Below are positions 6,537 through 14,172 of a stretch of DNA of 16,089 nucleotides, one piece after another. Origin of the DNA: Gammaproteobacteria bacterium. Its GTDB lineage: Bacteria; Pseudomonadota; Gammaproteobacteria; GCA-001735895. Position 1 is the stretch's first letter, and each line of letters begins with the position of its first letter. The stretch is from the NCBI GenBank assembly GCA_024763185.1, contig JANTFY010000024.1:1-16089 (forward strand), given 5' to 3'. Under the pieces are notes generated by a model that was given only the letters and a program-made list of their open reading frames with translations, did no database searches and was not told the DNA's origin. Made by a program: the position numbers and the translations under genes.

Positions 6537-6910
6537 TGCCAACAGCAGCAAAAAGGAACCAAAAAATGCCGCCCCGACCATGCCCTTATCTCGTCAAAAG
6601 TGCGGCCAAATCGAGGTCGGGCCAGAAGCGTGTCCAGACGCTCTGGCTCTCAATTCGCATCCCTGCCAATTGCCCTCGATTGAACCACCCTTTTGCCGTG
6701 GGCCTGGAGGGGGAAGAAAAGCACAATCTCAACCGCTGGGGTTTTAAATGCCCTTATGGAGTGCCGCAAATGGATGGGTTTTGTAAGGTCTGAGGACAGG
6801 GAAGTCCGCAGAGGGTCGCCGAGCAGGAGCGAGTTGATCCGTGCCTTGCAAAAGCTATTCATTTCCGGGAAGCCGCAGGCCGCTCCATGCCGGCGAGCAT
6901 TTTTTGGGTA

Positions 6911-6995
6911 CTTTTTCATGCTTGAAAAAGTACCTCGCACGCTAACTCGTAATTCACTACGGAGCAAGATGTGTTTTGCGTGTGAAACTCTACTC
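6911..6995 (-). repeat. right terminal inverted repeat arm
   Basis: On the minus strand this arm starts GAGTAGAGTTTCACACGCAA, matching the left arm with a single change in its first 22 bases, and also ends inward at GCGTGCGAG. The hairpin with the T5/A5 stem overlaps its inner part. Confidence 0.7.
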
Positions 6996-7141
6996 AAGGA
7001 GTGACTATTGCCATATCTGAACACGCTAAACCATAATCATCTCGGTTAATATACAATCCCACCTTGGAATTACCCATTCTGGAACTATTTATCATTCCGA
7101 ATATCCAATCCACCATTTCAGAATAATTAAGAGGTTATACC
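6996..7141. promoter_or_regulatory. moxR upstream region with three CATTC..GAA-type repeats
   Basis: This region must contain the promoter of the moxR-bat operon, but no clear -35/-10 pair stands out. A weak TTGGAA at 7064-7069 is the best -35. Three similar short motifs begin at 7075 (CATTCTGGAA), 7093 (CATTCCGAAT) and 7114 (CATTTCAGAAT), spaced 18 and 21 bases. ATTCCGAAT is a perfect small palindrome. They could be operator sites on one face of the helix. The moxR ribosome-binding site AAGAGG is at 7129-7134. Confidence 0.35.
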
Positions 7142-8110
7142 TTGTCACTACAGGACCGTTTTAAACAGTTAAAAGACTATACCGAAAGCCAAATTATCGG
7201 CCAGCCGAAACTGATTAACCGCTTGTTGATTGCGTTGCTGGCCGATGGTCACCTGCTGGTGGAAGGGGCGCCGGGCCTGGCCAAGACGCGTGCGATAAAA
7301 GTATTGAGTGAAAGTATCGAAGGCGACTTTCATCGTATTCAGTTTACCCCGGATCTGCTACCGGCGGATCTGACCGGTACCGATATCTATCGCCCGCAGG
7401 ATGGCAGCTTTAAATTTCAACAGGGCCCGTTATTCCATAACCTGGTTCTGGCCGATGAAATCAATCGTGCACCGGCCAAGGTGCAATCGGCACTGCTGGA
7501 AGCCATGGCCGAGCGCCAGATTACCGTGGGTACGCAGACCTATGTGCTGCCATCCCTGTTCCTGGTGATGGCCACTCAAAATCCCATCGAGCAGGAGGGT
7601 ACCTACCCGCTGCCTGAAGCCCAACTCGACCGTTTCCTGATGCATGTCAGCATTGATTACCCGGGGCTGGAAGATGAACAGAAAATTCTCGAACTGAACC
7701 GCGTCGAGGCTCGGCAATCAGCCGGTGAGGGAGAAAAAACAGACGTGATGGTGACGCAGCAGGACCTGTTTGCGGCGCGTGACCAAGTGCTGGATGTCTA
7801 TTTGTCCGAACCACTGGAGACTTACCTGTTACACCTGGTGTTGGCCACGCGCAAACCGGAGCCCTATGGCAAGGATTTGCAGGGCTGGTTGGAGTATGGC
7901 GCCAGTCCACGTGCCAGCATCGGGCTTGATCGCTGTGCACGAGCCCATGCCTGGCTGGATGGACGTGATTATGTGACGCCGGATGATATCCAGGAGATTG
8001 CTTTTGATGTTTTACGTCATCGCCTTATTCTCAGTTTCGAGGCCGAAGCCGAGGGCATTAGCACGGACCGTTTTATCAACGAATTGCTGCATCGCGTGGC
8101 CGTACCCTGA
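7142..8110 (+). CDS. MoxR-type AAA+ ATPase
   Basis: The 322-residue cytoplasmic AAA+ protein belongs to the MoxR family, chaperone-like ATPases that work with von Willebrand A proteins encoded beside them. Walker A is GAPGLAKT at 42-49, Walker B is LVLADE at 101-106, and the sensor-1 region is ATQNPIEQEGTYPLPEAQLD around 144-163, typical of MoxR. The start is a TTG at 7142 with AAGAGG seven bases upstream. No in-frame ATG occurs before the ATPase core, so the rare start codon is needed. It is first in a compact operon with DUF58, DUF4381, batA, batB/C and batD. The likely role is remodelling or activation of the membrane VWA complex. The client protein is unknown. Confidence 0.95.
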   Translation: MSLQDRFKQLKDYTESQIIGQPKLINRLLIALLADGHLLVEGAPGLAKTRAIKVLSESIEGDFHRIQFTPDLLPADLTGTDIYRPQDGSFKFQQGPLFHNLVLADEINRAPAKVQSALLEAMAERQITVGTQTYVLPSLFLVMATQNPIEQEGTYPLPEAQLDRFLMHVSIDYPGLEDEQKILELNRVEARQSAGEGEKTDVMVTQQDLFAARDQVLDVYLSEPLETYLLHLVLATRKPEPYGKDLQGWLEYGASPRASIGLDRCARAHAWLDGRDYVTPDDIQEIAFDVLRHRLILSFEAEAEGISTDRFINELLHRVAVP

Positions 8111-8113
8111 TCG

Positions 8114-9070
8114 ATGACAGTAAACCCTGAGCACATAGACGACGGCCTGATTTACATCAGCCAATCCCGCCTCATCGCGCTGCAACGCGAAGCGGGGCTG
8201 CTCAAGCTTAATCCGGGCAAGATCAAGTCACGCCTGAGTGGAAGCTACCTGTCGCGCTTTAAGGGTCGTGGCATGGAGTTCGATGAAGCGCGCCCCTACC
8301 AGCCCGGGGATGATATCCGCAACATGGACTGGCGGGTAACAGCACGCACCAATAAACCACACTCCAAGGTGTTTCGCGAGGAACGCGAACGACCGGTTTT
8401 ACTGTGGGTGGATTTTCGCCATTCGATGTTTTTCGGTAGCCAACAATGTTTTAAATCGGTGCAGGCCGCGCAGGCGGCAGCTTTATTAGCCTGGAAGGCC
8501 AGTCAGCAGGGAGACCGCCTGGGCGGTTTGATATTTTCCGAGCAGCAGCATCAGGAACTGAGGCCGTCACGTGGCAAAGCGGCAGCATTGCATTTGATCA
8601 GGCAGTTGTCTGACTTCAGTCGCAGCCAACCCGGCTCCATGGGTAAAAGCGAGAAACAGTCGCATGATGCGCGCCATGCCCTAAGCAGACTGGTGCAGGT
8701 GGCCCGTCCTGGTAGCCTGATCTACCTGATCAGTGATTTTCGTCATGTTTCCGCCCGCTTCGAATCTACCCTGAATCGCCTGACCCGCCATAGTGAACTG
8801 GTTCTGATTCATTTATACGATGCGCTGGAAAACACTTTACCTGCAGCCGGCTTTTATACGGTGACGGATGGGGTGAACGACGCGCAAATCAATGCGTCGG
8901 ATTCAAAGGTCCGACAGCAATACCATAACCGTTTTGATGCGCACCGGGAAAACCTGCAACAGCTTTGTCAAAAAAATAAAGTGCGTTACCTGTCACTGTC
9001 CACGGATCAGCCGGTACTGACCGGTTTATTGCAAATTAGCAGGCCTTTTTCAAGAACGGTTTCCAAGTGA
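8114..9070 (+). CDS. DUF58 domain-containing protein
   Basis: The 318-residue protein carries the DUF58 signature GRGMEFDEARPYQPGDDIRNMDWRVTAR in two parts (51-64 and 65-78), followed by a degenerate VWA-like fold. The expected metal site reads VDFRHSM (99-105) where classical MIDAS would be D-x-S-x-S, so the first serine is replaced by arginine. DUF58 proteins regularly accompany MoxR and are thought to be partners in the same assembly. No membrane segment is evident. It starts three bases after moxR and its stop overlaps the next gene by TGATG, so translation is probably coupled. The specific biochemical function is unknown. Confidence 0.92.
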   Translation: MTVNPEHIDDGLIYISQSRLIALQREAGLLKLNPGKIKSRLSGSYLSRFKGRGMEFDEARPYQPGDDIRNMDWRVTARTNKPHSKVFREERERPVLLWVDFRHSMFFGSQQCFKSVQAAQAAALLAWKASQQGDRLGGLIFSEQQHQELRPSRGKAAALHLIRQLSDFSRSQPGSMGKSEKQSHDARHALSRLVQVARPGSLIYLISDFRHVSARFESTLNRLTRHSELVLIHLYDALENTLPAAGFYTVTDGVNDAQINASDSKVRQQYHNRFDAHRENLQQLCQKNKVRYLSLSTDQPVLTGLLQISRPFSRTVSK

Positions 9071-9564
9071 TGAACCCCGCACAGGAACTCCCTTTACGAG
9101 ATATTCACCTGCCGGACCCGGTTTCCTGGTGGCCGCCGGCACCTGGCTGGTGGTTGTTGGCTGTGTTGATGTTGTTGCTCATAGCGGGGCTGTACTGGTT
9201 ACTGAAAAAAATTCGTCAGCCGGTGCTTAAAAAAAGCGCCAGAGAGGAGATAAGGTATATCATCGATGCCTATCAGCAGCATCAACAAAAGCCGTTATTG
9301 ATTCAACAGCTTTCCATGGCTATTCGTCGTATTGCCATGAGTTATGTCTCCAGGCAGCAAATGGCCGGTCTTACCGGAGCACACTGGTACCATAAACTCA
9401 ATGCAGAGATCGGTGGTCAGCCGCTCGGACAGCAGGCTATAGAGTTACTCTTGGAGATGCCTTATCAGAAAACGCCGGACATCAGCGATGAACAGGTCGA
9501 GTTGTTGATAGATGAGGTTCAGGGCTGGGTTTCAGGACTTGACAGGAATAAAAAGCATGTTTGA
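9070..9564 (+). CDS. DUF4381 domain-containing membrane protein
   Basis: The 164-residue product begins near ELPLRDIHLPDPVSWWPPAP, the characteristic DUF4381 N-terminus. A single transmembrane helix follows at about 24-46, then a cytoplasmic helical domain of about 110 residues. The ATG at 9070 overlaps the DUF58 stop (TGATG). A GTG one codon earlier is also possible and would add one residue. DUF4381 genes sit between DUF58 and batA in many proteobacterial Bat loci; the function is not established. Its end overlaps the batA start by eight bases. Confidence 0.88.
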   Translation: MNPAQELPLRDIHLPDPVSWWPPAPGWWLLAVLMLLLIAGLYWLLKKIRQPVLKKSAREEIRYIIDAYQQHQQKPLLIQQLSMAIRRIAMSYVSRQQMAGLTGAHWYHKLNAEIGGQPLGQQAIELLLEMPYQKTPDISDEQVELLIDEVQGWVSGLDRNKKHV

Positions 9565-10546
9565 ATTCCTCTGGCCACTGGCGTTTTTGTATTTACCGCT
9601 GCCGCTACTGGTATGGCATTTTGTGCCACGTGCCGAAACCGCTCAGCAGGCGGCATTACGCGTACCCTTTATCGAGGATTTTCAATCCCTGTCAGGAACG
9701 CCATCACAGGGCTCGCGCAATAAACTGATCATTTTTTTATTGATACTGTGCTGGATGTTACTGGTAACTGCCACCGCGCGTCCGCAATGGGTGGGTGAGC
9801 AGGTCGAGTTACCGGTCAGCGGGCGAGACCTGATGCTGGCGGTGGACCTGTCAGGCAGTATGCAGATAGAGGATTTTGAAATTAACGGCCAGGCCGTTGA
9901 CCGGCTGACCGCGACCAAATTTGTAGCACGGGATTTTATTGAAAGGCGCCAGGGGGATCGCCTCGGCCTAATACTGTTTGGGCGCAATGCCTACCTGCAA
10001 ACACCACTGACCTTCGATCTTGCAACCGTGAATACCCTGCTAATGGAGTCTGAAATCGGTCTGGCCGGTAAGGAAACCGCAATCGGCGATGCCATCGGTC
10101 TTGCCATCAAACGCTTGAAAGACAATCAGGATAGCAGCCGGGTTTTGATCTTGTTGACCGATGGAGCCAATACGGCAGGTGAAATCACGCCGCTCAAGGC
10201 TGCAGAACTGGCCGCCAGTCATGGACTTAAAATTTATACCATTGGCATAGGCGCGGATGAAATGATCCGGCAATCTTTGTTTGGGCGGCAACGAATCAAT
10301 CCCTCTATGGATCTGGATGAAAAAACACTGACGGCCATAGCGGAATCGACAGGCGGTTTGTATTTTCGTGCACGAGACACGGTAGAACTGGACAAGATAT
10401 ATCAGCAGTTGGATGAACTGGAGCCGGTCGAGGTCGACATCAAAACCCTGCGCCCGGTGCAGTCATTATACACCTGGCCGCTGGGGCTGGCTTTTATACT
10501 CTCCCTGTTGCTCGCCTGGCTGGTTATAAGGAGGGGGTATGGCTGA
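9557..10546 (+). CDS. batA: BatA-like von Willebrand A membrane protein
   Basis: The 329-residue inner-membrane protein has N-terminal hydrophobic segments (about 5-20 and 57-74), a VWA domain with intact MIDAS motif DLSGS (97-101), TDG at 201-203, and a C-terminal helix (about 303-325). This is the BatA/BatB architecture (Bacteroides aerotolerance). The start at 9557 is chosen because AGGA lies ten bases upstream and the sequence then opens directly with MFEFLWPLAFLYLPLPLLVW, as in homologues. An upstream in-frame ATG at 9512 would add 15 residues lying inside the DUF4381 coding sequence. The VWA domain faces the periplasm or cytoplasm depending on topology, which is not decided here. It probably forms a complex with BatB and BatD and is acted on by MoxR. 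Confidence 0.94.
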   Translation: MFEFLWPLAFLYLPLPLLVWHFVPRAETAQQAALRVPFIEDFQSLSGTPSQGSRNKLIIFLLILCWMLLVTATARPQWVGEQVELPVSGRDLMLAVDLSGSMQIEDFEINGQAVDRLTATKFVARDFIERRQGDRLGLILFGRNAYLQTPLTFDLATVNTLLMESEIGLAGKETAIGDAIGLAIKRLKDNQDSSRVLILLTDGANTAGEITPLKAAELAASHGLKIYTIGIGADEMIRQSLFGRQRINPSMDLDEKTLTAIAESTGGLYFRARDTVELDKIYQQLDELEPVEVDIKTLRPVQSLYTWPLGLAFILSLLLAWLVIRRGYG

Positions 10547-12389
10547 CATGGAGATAAAACTGTTACGGCCCGAATGGCTGATCCTGGTTATCCCTGTTTT
10601 AATCCTGTTTTATCAGTTTTTTAAGAATATGCGCTTAAACAGAAACTGGGCCGCAGTGATCGATGCGCGTTTATTGCCTCACCTGTTGAGCGGTAAAACA
10701 GGGCAGAGACGATTATGGCCCATTTTTGTCTGGTTGATATTAAGCCTTCTGGTGCTGATTATTCTGGCTGCACCGGTATGGGAAAAATTACCCCTGCCGG
10801 TATTCAGCAAACAAAGCGCCCTGGTTGTTGCGCTCGATCTGTCTCGTTCCATGAATGCGCAGGACGTCAAACCCAGTCGCCTGGCTCGTGCACGGTTGAA
10901 ATTGAAAGATCTGCTGAACATGCGCAGCGAGGGACAGACCGCCTTAATCGCCTATGCGGCGACGGCCTACACGGTCAGCCCGCTGACGGATGATACTGAC
11001 ACCATCGCTTCACTGTTATCCAGCCTGGAAACGAATATCATGCCGGCACAGGGAAGTCGAGCCGACCTGGCCGTTGAGAAAGCACTGCAACTGTTTAACA
11101 ACGCCGGCATTTCCCGCGGTGAAGTGCTGATAATTACGGACGGTGTCGATGACAGGGTTCAGTCCTCCATCGATGCGCTGGATTTGCGTGGTTTCAACGT
11201 GTCGATTTTGTCCGTGGGCAGCGAACAGGGAGCGCCCATACCGACAGGGTCCGGCGGTTTTGTAAAAGATGATGCGGGTTCCATCGTCATTGCAAAAACC
11301 GATGAGCCAGCTCTGCAGTCATTGGCAACCCGGCATTCAGGTGTATACACCGCGCTAACCATTAATGACGATGATCTGCACAGGCTGCAACATAAATTCG
11401 ATGCCGACTCGGTCAATTCGGCACACCAAGAGACCGATTTTAAAACAGATCGCTGGCGTGAACAGGCGCCCTGGTTACTATTGGTGATTACCCCCCTGGC
11501 TGCTCTGCTGTTCAGGCGGGGCGTGATATTATCGGCCTTGCTGGTCTTTTTACTGCTGCCGCAGGCCGGGCCGGTTCAGGCGGCAGATGGGTTTGACTGG
11601 CAGGTTTTGTGGAAAAATAAAAACCAGCGCGCGGCGCAGGCACTGCAAAACGGACAGGCCGGTCAGGCGGCACAAATGTTTGAGTCTGCCGAGTGGAAAG
11701 CGGTAGCACATTACAGGGCTGGCGAGTATGAACAGGCGCTGCAACAACTGCAGGGGCAGGCATCACTGGACAGCCTGTATAACCGGGGAAATGCACTGGC
11801 TAAAATGGGGCGATTTGAAGAGGCCCTGGAAAGCTATGACCAGGTTCTACAACAGGATAAAGGGTATGAGGACGCGGCCTATAATCGCAGGCTGGTTGAA
11901 GAGGCACTGAAGCAGCAACAGAATCAACAACAGCAACAGGGCGCTGATCAGGAACAGCAGCAGAACAACCAGACCCAACAAGACAACCAGCAATCACAAC
12001 AAAGCCAGAATCAGCAGGGCGAGTCTGATCAACAGGACTCAGAAGACCCGCAACAACAGGAAGGACAGAACGATAACCGGCAAGATCCATCGCAACAATC
12101 GCAGAATGATCAACAGCCAATGCCACAACCGGAAAAGGCGGACGAGCCGCAAGATACTGCTCAACAGGCGGATCAATCCGAAACTGAGCAACAAGATGCA
12201 AACCAGGATCAGCAACCTGGGGAGAGCGCTGAACTGAGCGATCAACAGCAGCAAAACGAATTGTCGGAACAGGCCGAGGCACAGTGGTTAAGACGTATTC
12301 CGGATGATCCGGGCGGATTGTTACGCAATAAATTCAGGTATCAGTACAGTCGGCAACAGGCGCCGACAAAAGAGAAACAACCATGGTAA
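10539..12389 (+). CDS. BatB/BatC fusion: VWA domain plus TPR and glutamine-rich tail
   Basis: The 616-residue protein joins two functions. Residues 1-82 contain two membrane helices (about 11-29 and 60-80). A VWA domain follows with MIDAS motif DLSRS (100-104) and TDG (200-202). Two more hydrophobic segments lie at about 311-342, ending in a signal-like PVQAAD. Then come TPR repeats (about 365-458, including LYNRGNALAKMGRFEEALES). A Q/N/D/E-rich low-complexity region spans roughly 459-585, and the end is the conserved-looking WLRRIPDDPGGLLRNKFRYQ. In Bacteroides, BatB and BatC are separate; VWA-TPR fusions are usual in Proteobacteria. The ATG at 10539 overlaps batA and follows a very strong AAGGAGGGGG with short spacing; a second ATG at 10548 has more usual spacing. 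The TPR part is expected in the periplasm if both later segments cross the membrane. Confidence 0.92.
   Translation: MADMEIKLLRPEWLILVIPVLILFYQFFKNMRLNRNWAAVIDARLLPHLLSGKTGQRRLWPIFVWLILSLLVLIILAAPVWEKLPLPVFSKQSALVVALDLSRSMNAQDVKPSRLARARLKLKDLLNMRSEGQTALIAYAATAYTVSPLTDDTDTIASLLSSLETNIMPAQGSRADLAVEKALQLFNNAGISRGEVLIITDGVDDRVQSSIDALDLRGFNVSILSVGSEQGAPIPTGSGGFVKDDAGSIVIAKTDEPALQSLATRHSGVYTALTINDDDLHRLQHKFDADSVNSAHQETDFKTDRWREQAPWLLLVITPLAALLFRRGVILSALLVFLLLPQAGPVQAADGFDWQVLWKNKNQRAAQALQNGQAGQAAQMFESAEWKAVAHYRAGEYEQALQQLQGQASLDSLYNRGNALAKMGRFEEALESYDQVLQQDKGYEDAAYNRRLVEEALKQQQNQQQQQGADQEQQQNNQTQQDNQQSQQSQNQQGESDQQDSEDPQQQEGQNDNRQDPSQQSQNDQQPMPQPEKADEPQDTAQQADQSETEQQDANQDQQPGESAELSDQQQQNELSEQAEAQWLRRIPDDPGGLLRNKFRYQYSRQQAPTKEKQPW
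11910..12287 (+). repeat. glutamine-rich low-complexity coding tract
   Basis: About 125 codons are dominated by CAA/CAG (Gln) with Asp, Glu, Asn and Ser, made of irregular short CAACAG-type repeats with no fixed unit. It links the TPR domain to the conserved C-terminal motif and is probably disordered. The irregular mix of CAA and CAG argues against very recent slippage expansion. Confidence 0.8.
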
Positions 12390-14095
12390 AAAAATACCTT
12401 GCAGCCCTGCTGCCTGCCTTTTTAATGTTCTGGTCAATGGCTCTGTCGGCCGCCGACATTAGTGTGCGAGCAGATCGTAATCCGGTTGCTTTGAATGAGT
12501 CCTTTAATCTTATCTATGAGACTACGGGTTCGGTGGATGATGATCCGGATTTTTCGCCGCTAAAAAATTACCTCGATGTTTTGAACCAGAGTTCGAACAG
12601 TAATATCAGTATTATTAACGGTAATTACAGCAGTAAAAAAAGCTGGAGACTGACGGTAATGGCGCGCGAGGTTGGTAAAATAACCCTGCCACCCATTAAA
12701 TTTGGTTCGGATCAAAGCCCTGCCTACAGCTTAACGGTCAATCAGGCGGCGCAGACATCCCAGCAACAATCTGAATTTTTCACCCGCCTCAAGGCTGAGC
12801 CCAGGCAGGTTTACGTGCAGCAGCAGCTGGTTGTTACCCAGCAGTTATTTACCGCTCAAAACCTGTCAGCCTATGGCATGGGGGAACTGGAACTGTCATC
12901 GCAAAACGTGGTAATTGAGGCGCTGGGAGAAGAGAGGCAATACCAGACCCGCATTAAGGACAAGACCTACCTGGTGGTGGAAAGAAGTTTTGCCATTTAT
13001 CCGCAGACCAGCGGTAGCCTTACCTTGTCCCCGGTGTTGGTGGAGGCACAATTGAAATCCGGTTCCAGTTCGTTTTTTGGTTCATTCGGTAATCGCGGCA
13101 AGGTACTCCGGGCAAGGAGCAATGCACTTGAGATCGACGTGCTGCCGCTGCCAGCGCAGGCAAACATGAACCCCTGGTTACCGGCATCCGATCTGCAACT
13201 GGTTGAAAACTGGCCGGATAAAACCATCCGTTTTGTGCAGGGTGAACCGATCACCCGTACGCTCTCGTTAAAGGCAGAGGGTTTGACCGCAGCCCAGTTA
13301 CCGGAAATGCCGGCATTCAATATCGATGGTTTGAAGCAGTACCCGGATCAGCCTATGTTGAATGATGTGAAAAACGACAACGGTATCACCGGTTATCGCG
13401 TGCAAAAGGTGGCCCTGATACCCACCCGTAGCGGTCAGATGGTCCTGCCCGCCATTCACATCCCGTGGTGGAATACCAACACTAACCAGCGTGAAGTGGC
13501 CACGGTGCCCGCGCGCCGCATTGACGTGGCACCCGCGACAGATTCGGCTGATGCGACGCAAATTACCGCGCCGCCAACGGCGGCTGCGATAAAAGAGCCT
13601 GAGCCAAAAAATGACCCAGCCCCTGTCGCTGAGCGACCGCCTGCAACGAGCGATTTAAATTCGGGTGTCTGGCAAATGCTGGCGATAATGTTTGCAGTGG
13701 GCTGGGTACTCACCCTGTTGCTTTGGTTTATGAAAACACGACCGGCGCGTCCTTCTGCCTTGCCGGTGACTGCTACAAACGATTCCATCAGCGAGAGTTA
13801 CAAAAAACTCATGCAGGCCTGCAAAGCCGAGGATGCCAGGCTGTGTCGCATAAGCCTGCTGCAATGGGCGCAAGCCCTTTATCCGCACAAGGGCATCGTG
13901 CAACTGGGCGATTGTCGCCAATGGTTTCCAGCGCCTTTGAATGCTGAAGTCCGTAAGATTGATGCTATGCTTTATGGTGGTGAACAACAACAGATCAATT
14001 TCAGCCTGATCCGGGATCAGGCCAAACAGTTGATGTCACTGCGCAAAAAGTCGACAACACCGTCGGATGAAATGCTGGAGCCACTTTATCGTTAA
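12383..14095 (+). CDS. batD: BatD-like membrane protein (Bat operon)
   Basis: The 570-residue protein has a cleavable-looking signal peptide (1-23, ending SMALSA before ADISV). A long periplasmic part follows of repeated beta-rich domains, including a start typical of BatD (ADISVRADRNPVALNESFNL). A proline/alanine-rich spacer lies at about 390-425, a single transmembrane helix at about 430-451, and a cytoplasmic C-terminal domain of about 115 residues. This is the BatD layout. Its ATG overlaps the end of batB/C by seven bases, so it is the last coupled gene of the operon. BatD is thought to work with the VWA proteins at the membrane; the family name refers to oxygen tolerance in Bacteroides, but the molecular role is unsettled. 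Confidence 0.92.
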   Translation: MVKKYLAALLPAFLMFWSMALSAADISVRADRNPVALNESFNLIYETTGSVDDDPDFSPLKNYLDVLNQSSNSNISIINGNYSSKKSWRLTVMAREVGKITLPPIKFGSDQSPAYSLTVNQAAQTSQQQSEFFTRLKAEPRQVYVQQQLVVTQQLFTAQNLSAYGMGELELSSQNVVIEALGEERQYQTRIKDKTYLVVERSFAIYPQTSGSLTLSPVLVEAQLKSGSSSFFGSFGNRGKVLRARSNALEIDVLPLPAQANMNPWLPASDLQLVENWPDKTIRFVQGEPITRTLSLKAEGLTAAQLPEMPAFNIDGLKQYPDQPMLNDVKNDNGITGYRVQKVALIPTRSGQMVLPAIHIPWWNTNTNQREVATVPARRIDVAPATDSADATQITAPPTAAAIKEPEPKNDPAPVAERPPATSDLNSGVWQMLAIMFAVGWVLTLLLWFMKTRPARPSALPVTATNDSISESYKKLMQACKAEDARLCRISLLQWAQALYPHKGIVQLGDCRQWFPAPLNAEVRKIDAMLYGGEQQQINFSLIRDQAKQLMSLRKKSTTPSDEMLEPLYR

Positions 14096-14172
14096 ATGGT
14101 AAGCTTAAAACCGGCTGGATATATCGGCTTGTCTATCCAGGAAGTTTGTAGCGATCTGTACCAGATGTTTCA

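Larger units (their letters stand above)
6466..6995. mobile_element. non-coding element with long imperfect terminal inverted repeats (MITE-like)
   Basis: The ends are inverted copies of each other. The outermost 22 bases (6466-6487 and 6974-6995) match at 21 positions. With one gap, similarity continues inward for about 70 bases to the shared GCGTGCGAG (6520-6528; complement 6934-6942). Immediately inside each arm is a hairpin built on a T5/A5 stem: CCTTTTTGC/GCAAAAAGG (6531-6539 with 6548-6556) on the left and GTACTTTTTCA/TGAAAAAGTAC (6908-6918 with 6923-6933) on the right. The roughly 350-base core has no convincing gene, only short overlapping frames on both strands. Because of the inverted ends, each end also reads outward as a frame containing FACETLL, on the minus strand at left and the plus strand at right. 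No transposase is present, so mobility would be in trans, or the unit could be a dispersed repeat of another kind. Confidence 0.55.

Noticed and set aside
6785..6815. GGAAGTCCGCAGAG-like stretch reminiscent of a structured RNA core
   Set aside because: Only a few bases resemble the RNase P consensus and none of the surrounding helices are present.
6509..7024. Overlapping frames of 94-124 codons on both strands between rpmA and moxR
   Set aside because: They lie within the inverted-repeat element; their similarity to one another comes from the repeat arms, they lack start signals and have no protein-like domain structure.
9512..9556. Upstream ATG giving a 344-residue BatA
   Set aside because: The added 15 residues overlap DUF4381 coding sequence, and the ATG at 9557 has a ribosome-binding site and the expected hydrophobic start.
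11800..12282. 160-codon minus-strand open frame opposite the batB/C tail
   Set aside because: It is the antisense shadow of the CAA/CAG-rich coding tract, which is poor in stop codons on the other strand; no ribosome-binding site or recognisable domain.
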